This document shows positions 4,258 to 5,142 of a DNA stretch of 5,142 nt, in pieces (position 1 is the first letter of the stretch; each line of letters opens with the position of its first letter). Source of the DNA: Clostridiales bacterium (GTDB taxonomy: Bacteria > Bacillota > Clostridia > Lachnospirales > Lachnospiraceae); contig JAHZAR010000136.1 of NCBI GenBank assembly GCA_019423835.1, positions 1 to 5,142 of the forward strand, read 5' to 3'. Both the position numbers and the translations under genes were made by a program. The notes under the pieces were generated by a model. The model had not been told where the DNA came from, ran no database searches, and worked only from the letters and a program-made list of their open reading frames with translations.

Positions 4258-5142
4258 ATGACATACGAAAATTTTCTGTCTGCAATTCTTTTAGCTGTAA
4301 AGGCCCAGGCAGGGCCGGAAGCATCTGTCAGTATCCTGAAAATTCTGAAAAACAATGGAGTCGAGGCAGATGGACTGTGTATCCGGAAAAAGGATTCCCC
4401 CTTTGCCCCGGCAGTCTGCCTCGAATCTTTCTACGAAGAAGTCCTGAAGGGGATTCCCCTCTCGGAGGTCTCTGCTTCCATCCTGGAAACAGCCGCAGGC
4501 AAAGGTGTTTCTTTTTCTGATTTCAGCACATGGATCTGCGATTTTCCGCAGATATCAGAAAAAGTAGCTTTCCGCCTTATTTCCAGCCGGGGAAATGAGG
4601 CTCTCCTCTCTTCTGTGCCTCATATCCTGTTTCTGGATCTGGCTTTAGTTTTTTATCTGATCCTGGATCAGAAGGAGGCCGGCCAGACGACCGTTCTGAT
4701 CCGCAATGAGCATGCAGAATTGTGGGGCACAGACTCCGGAGAGCTCTGCCGCCTGGCAGAACAAAATACTCCCCGCCTTCTGCCTGCCAAAATAGAGCCC
4801 ATCGAACAGTTTCTCTTCTCTGTCCCAACAGACACTCTCACACAGGTTCTCGATAAGGAAGCGCTGGCCTGCCTTATGGAAGAAACCTCGCCTGTAAGTC
4901 TCTATATTCTGACAAATTCCGCAGGGATTCACGGAGCTGCCTGTATTCTTTATCCCAACCTGCTAAAAGACTTCGCAGCGCTTGCAGGGGAGGATCTGTT
5001 CATCCTCCCCTCAAGCATCCACGAAGTCCTCTTAAGCCCTGTAAGCAAAAGCCTTACTGTTGAAGAAATTAACCAGATGATCAGCGAGATCAACCGGCTT
5101 GATGTCTCTGCTGAAGAACGGCTGTCTGATCATGTCTATTAT
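4258..5142 (+). CDS. DUF5688 family protein, 3' end beyond the window
   Basis: An open frame of 295 codons runs to the window edge without a stop, so the C terminus is missing. The start is firm: AAAGGAG lies seven bases before ATG. The sequence matches what I know of DUF5688, a family of unknown function common in Lachnospiraceae. Characteristic blocks are LKNNGVEADGL (30-40), VPHILFLDLALVFY (120-133), NTPRLLP (170-176), LYILTN (215-220), GAACILYP (226-233), FILPSSIHEVLL (248-259) and LSDHVYY (289-295). Family members usually end soon after the DHVYY block, so only a short tail is probably absent. There is no signal peptide; the hydrophobic stretch at 120-137 reads as a buried core segment rather than a membrane anchor, so a cytoplasmic location is likely. 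It has its own promoter and long leader, separate from the upstream genes. No function is assigned. Confidence 0.87.
   Translation, partial: MTYENFLSAILLAVKAQAGPEASVSILKILKNNGVEADGLCIRKKDSPFAPAVCLESFYEEVLKGIPLSEVSASILETAAGKGVSFSDFSTWICDFPQISEKVAFRLISSRGNEALLSSVPHILFLDLALVFYLILDQKEAGQTTVLIRNEHAELWGTDSGELCRLAEQNTPRLLPAKIEPIEQFLFSVPTDTLTQVLDKEALACLMEETSPVSLYILTNSAGIHGAACILYPNLLKDFAALAGEDLFILPSSIHEVLLSPVSKSLTVEEINQMISEINRLDVSAEERLSDHVYY

Noticed and set aside
4577..4932. Two overlapping minus-strand ORFs inside the DUF5688 gene
   Set aside because: Both are opposite a frame with family motifs and a good start, and neither shows domain features.

Overview
The window looks like chromosomal DNA of a gut-type Lachnospiraceae (Clostridium cluster XIVa) anaerobe. 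This rests on family content (a family-6 type deoxyinosine DNA glycosylase, a PflX-type radical SAM protein and a DUF5688 protein), strong AGGAG-type ribosome binding sites, and moderate GC in genes next to very AT-rich promoter DNA. The taxonomic call is inference from gene families, not from a database match.

Left part (1-3169): a likely two-gene plus-strand unit (deoxyinosine glycosylase, then a small unrecognised hydrophilic protein) converges on a minus-strand azlC-azlD pair, a two-subunit branched-chain amino acid exporter whose genes overlap by 8 bases. Divergent from azlC, on the plus strand, is a radical SAM activase-like protein of the PflX family (COG1313).

Middle part (3170-4257): about 1.1 kb with no convincing protein gene, but not empty. 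On the minus strand a perfect-consensus sigma-A promoter (TTGACA, 17 bases, TATAAT; 3642-3670) is followed about 425 bases later by a strong intrinsic terminator (3215-3255). The span between them folds into several long perfect hairpins and a possible pseudoknot, carries repeated motifs and has no credible ORF. I read it as a large structured non-coding RNA of about 427 nt, and it is the main discovery candidate. Behind it lie an AT-rich upstream block, an orphan plus-strand terminator (3824-3880), and a good plus-strand promoter (3920-3948) followed by a pyrimidine-rich leader of about 300 nt.

Right part (4258-5142): a DUF5688-family gene, preceded by a clear ribosome binding site, runs off the window end. 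The genes do not form one pathway: DNA repair, amino acid export, radical chemistry and an uncharacterised Lachnospiraceae family sit side by side, with the RNA locus as an independent transcription unit between radical SAM and DUF5688 genes.
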